A DNA stretch of 6,089 nucleotides. It comes from Planctomycetaceae bacterium. GTDB taxonomy: Bacteria; Planctomycetota; Planctomycetia; Pirellulales; Pirellulaceae. Shown in pieces: positions 5,884 through 6,089 of this stretch. The DNA lies in assembly GCA_002705165.1 (NCBI GenBank), contig PAJC01000140.1, positions 5,779-11,867 on the forward strand, written 5' to 3'. Made by a program: the position numbers and the translations under genes. How positions within the stretch are numbered: position 1 is the first letter of the stretch; each line of letters opens with the position of its first letter. The notes under the pieces are model-generated. The model was not told the origin of the DNA. It saw only the letters and a program-made list of their open reading frames with translations, and searched no databases.

Positions 5884-6089
5884 ATGCGTAAAGTCATTCT
5901 CATCACTGGTAGCAGTCGTCGACGTGTTGGCTTTCATCTGGCTAGGTACTTAATAGATATTGGCTATCAGGTAGTTTTGCATGGCCGGCAGAATGTGGAG
6001 TTGGGAGAGCAATTGGCCAAAGAGTTAGGTGTTTTCGCTAGTTTTGAACAAGCTGATGTAACGTGTGATGAACAGATAGCTGAGCTAGT
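5884..6089 (+). CDS. Short-chain dehydrogenase/reductase, pteridine reductase/FolM-like, 3' end cut off by window
   Basis: Sixty-eight codons of the N-terminus are present. The product begins with a Rossmann strand, VILITG (4-9), a basic nucleotide loop SSRRRVG (10-16), a helix, a second strand QVVLHGR (29-35), and ADVT (57-60), the usual acidic adenine contact of SDR enzymes. The Arg-rich loop and Arg35 suggest NADPH preference. The TGxxRRxG style resembles pteridine reductase and FolM (dihydromonapterin reductase) rather than FabG, whose loop is TGxxxGIG. The loop here is one residue longer than usual. An in-frame TAG at 5875-5877 shows that 5884 is the first possible ATG. It is divergent from, and probably unrelated to, the secreted-protein gene. 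The catalytic Tyr-Lys region lies outside the window, so substrate is uncertain. Confidence 0.75.
   Translation, partial: MRKVILITGSSRRRVGFHLARYLIDIGYQVVLHGRQNVELGEQLAKELGVFASFEQADVTCDEQIAEL

Overview
The window looks like a mid-GC bacterial chromosome, most probably from the Planctomycetota. The clues are an exported Gly/Gln-rich protein with LTxxQ-like helices, mostly weak Shine-Dalgarno sites and a UxaE-type uronate epimerase in a sugar operon. This taxonomic call is inference. There are no RNA genes, mobile elements or CRISPR arrays.

Layout. Bases 1-4556 hold five closely spaced minus-strand genes (gaps of 61, 35, 20 and 25 bases), which look like one operon read from right to left. In transcription order they are a zinc-type alcohol dehydrogenase resembling L-galactonate 5-dehydrogenase (LgoD/RspB group), a TIM-barrel epimerase with the full active-site spacing of D-tagatose 3-epimerase, a UxaE-family tagaturonate/fructuronate epimerase, an RbsD/FucU-type mutarotase, and an aldo/keto reductase resembling plant L-galactose dehydrogenase that runs off the left edge. 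Bases 4557-4667 hold a candidate promoter and a candidate operator. A strong hairpin terminator (4668-4708) separates the operon from an upstream minus-strand gene (4724-5614), which encodes a secreted LTxxQ-like protein with Gly/Gln repeats at both ends. Bases 5615-5883 are a divergent promoter region. A plus-strand short-chain dehydrogenase resembling pteridine reductase/FolM starts at 5884 and runs off the right edge.

How the genes fit together. Read as chemistry, the operon forms most of a non-phosphorylative L-galactose route: anomer exchange (FucU-like), oxidation at C1 to L-galactonolactone (aldo/keto reductase), hydrolysis to L-galactonate (no lactonase seen here), oxidation at C5 to D-tagaturonate (LgoD-like), and C4 epimerisation to D-fructuronate (UxaE), which would enter ordinary hexuronate catabolism. 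L-Galactose occurs in red-algal galactans, so an algal-polysaccharide lifestyle would fit. L-Fucose (6-deoxy-L-galactose) is the main alternative substrate. The tagatose 3-epimerase homologue has no obvious step in this scheme and is the most open question in the locus.
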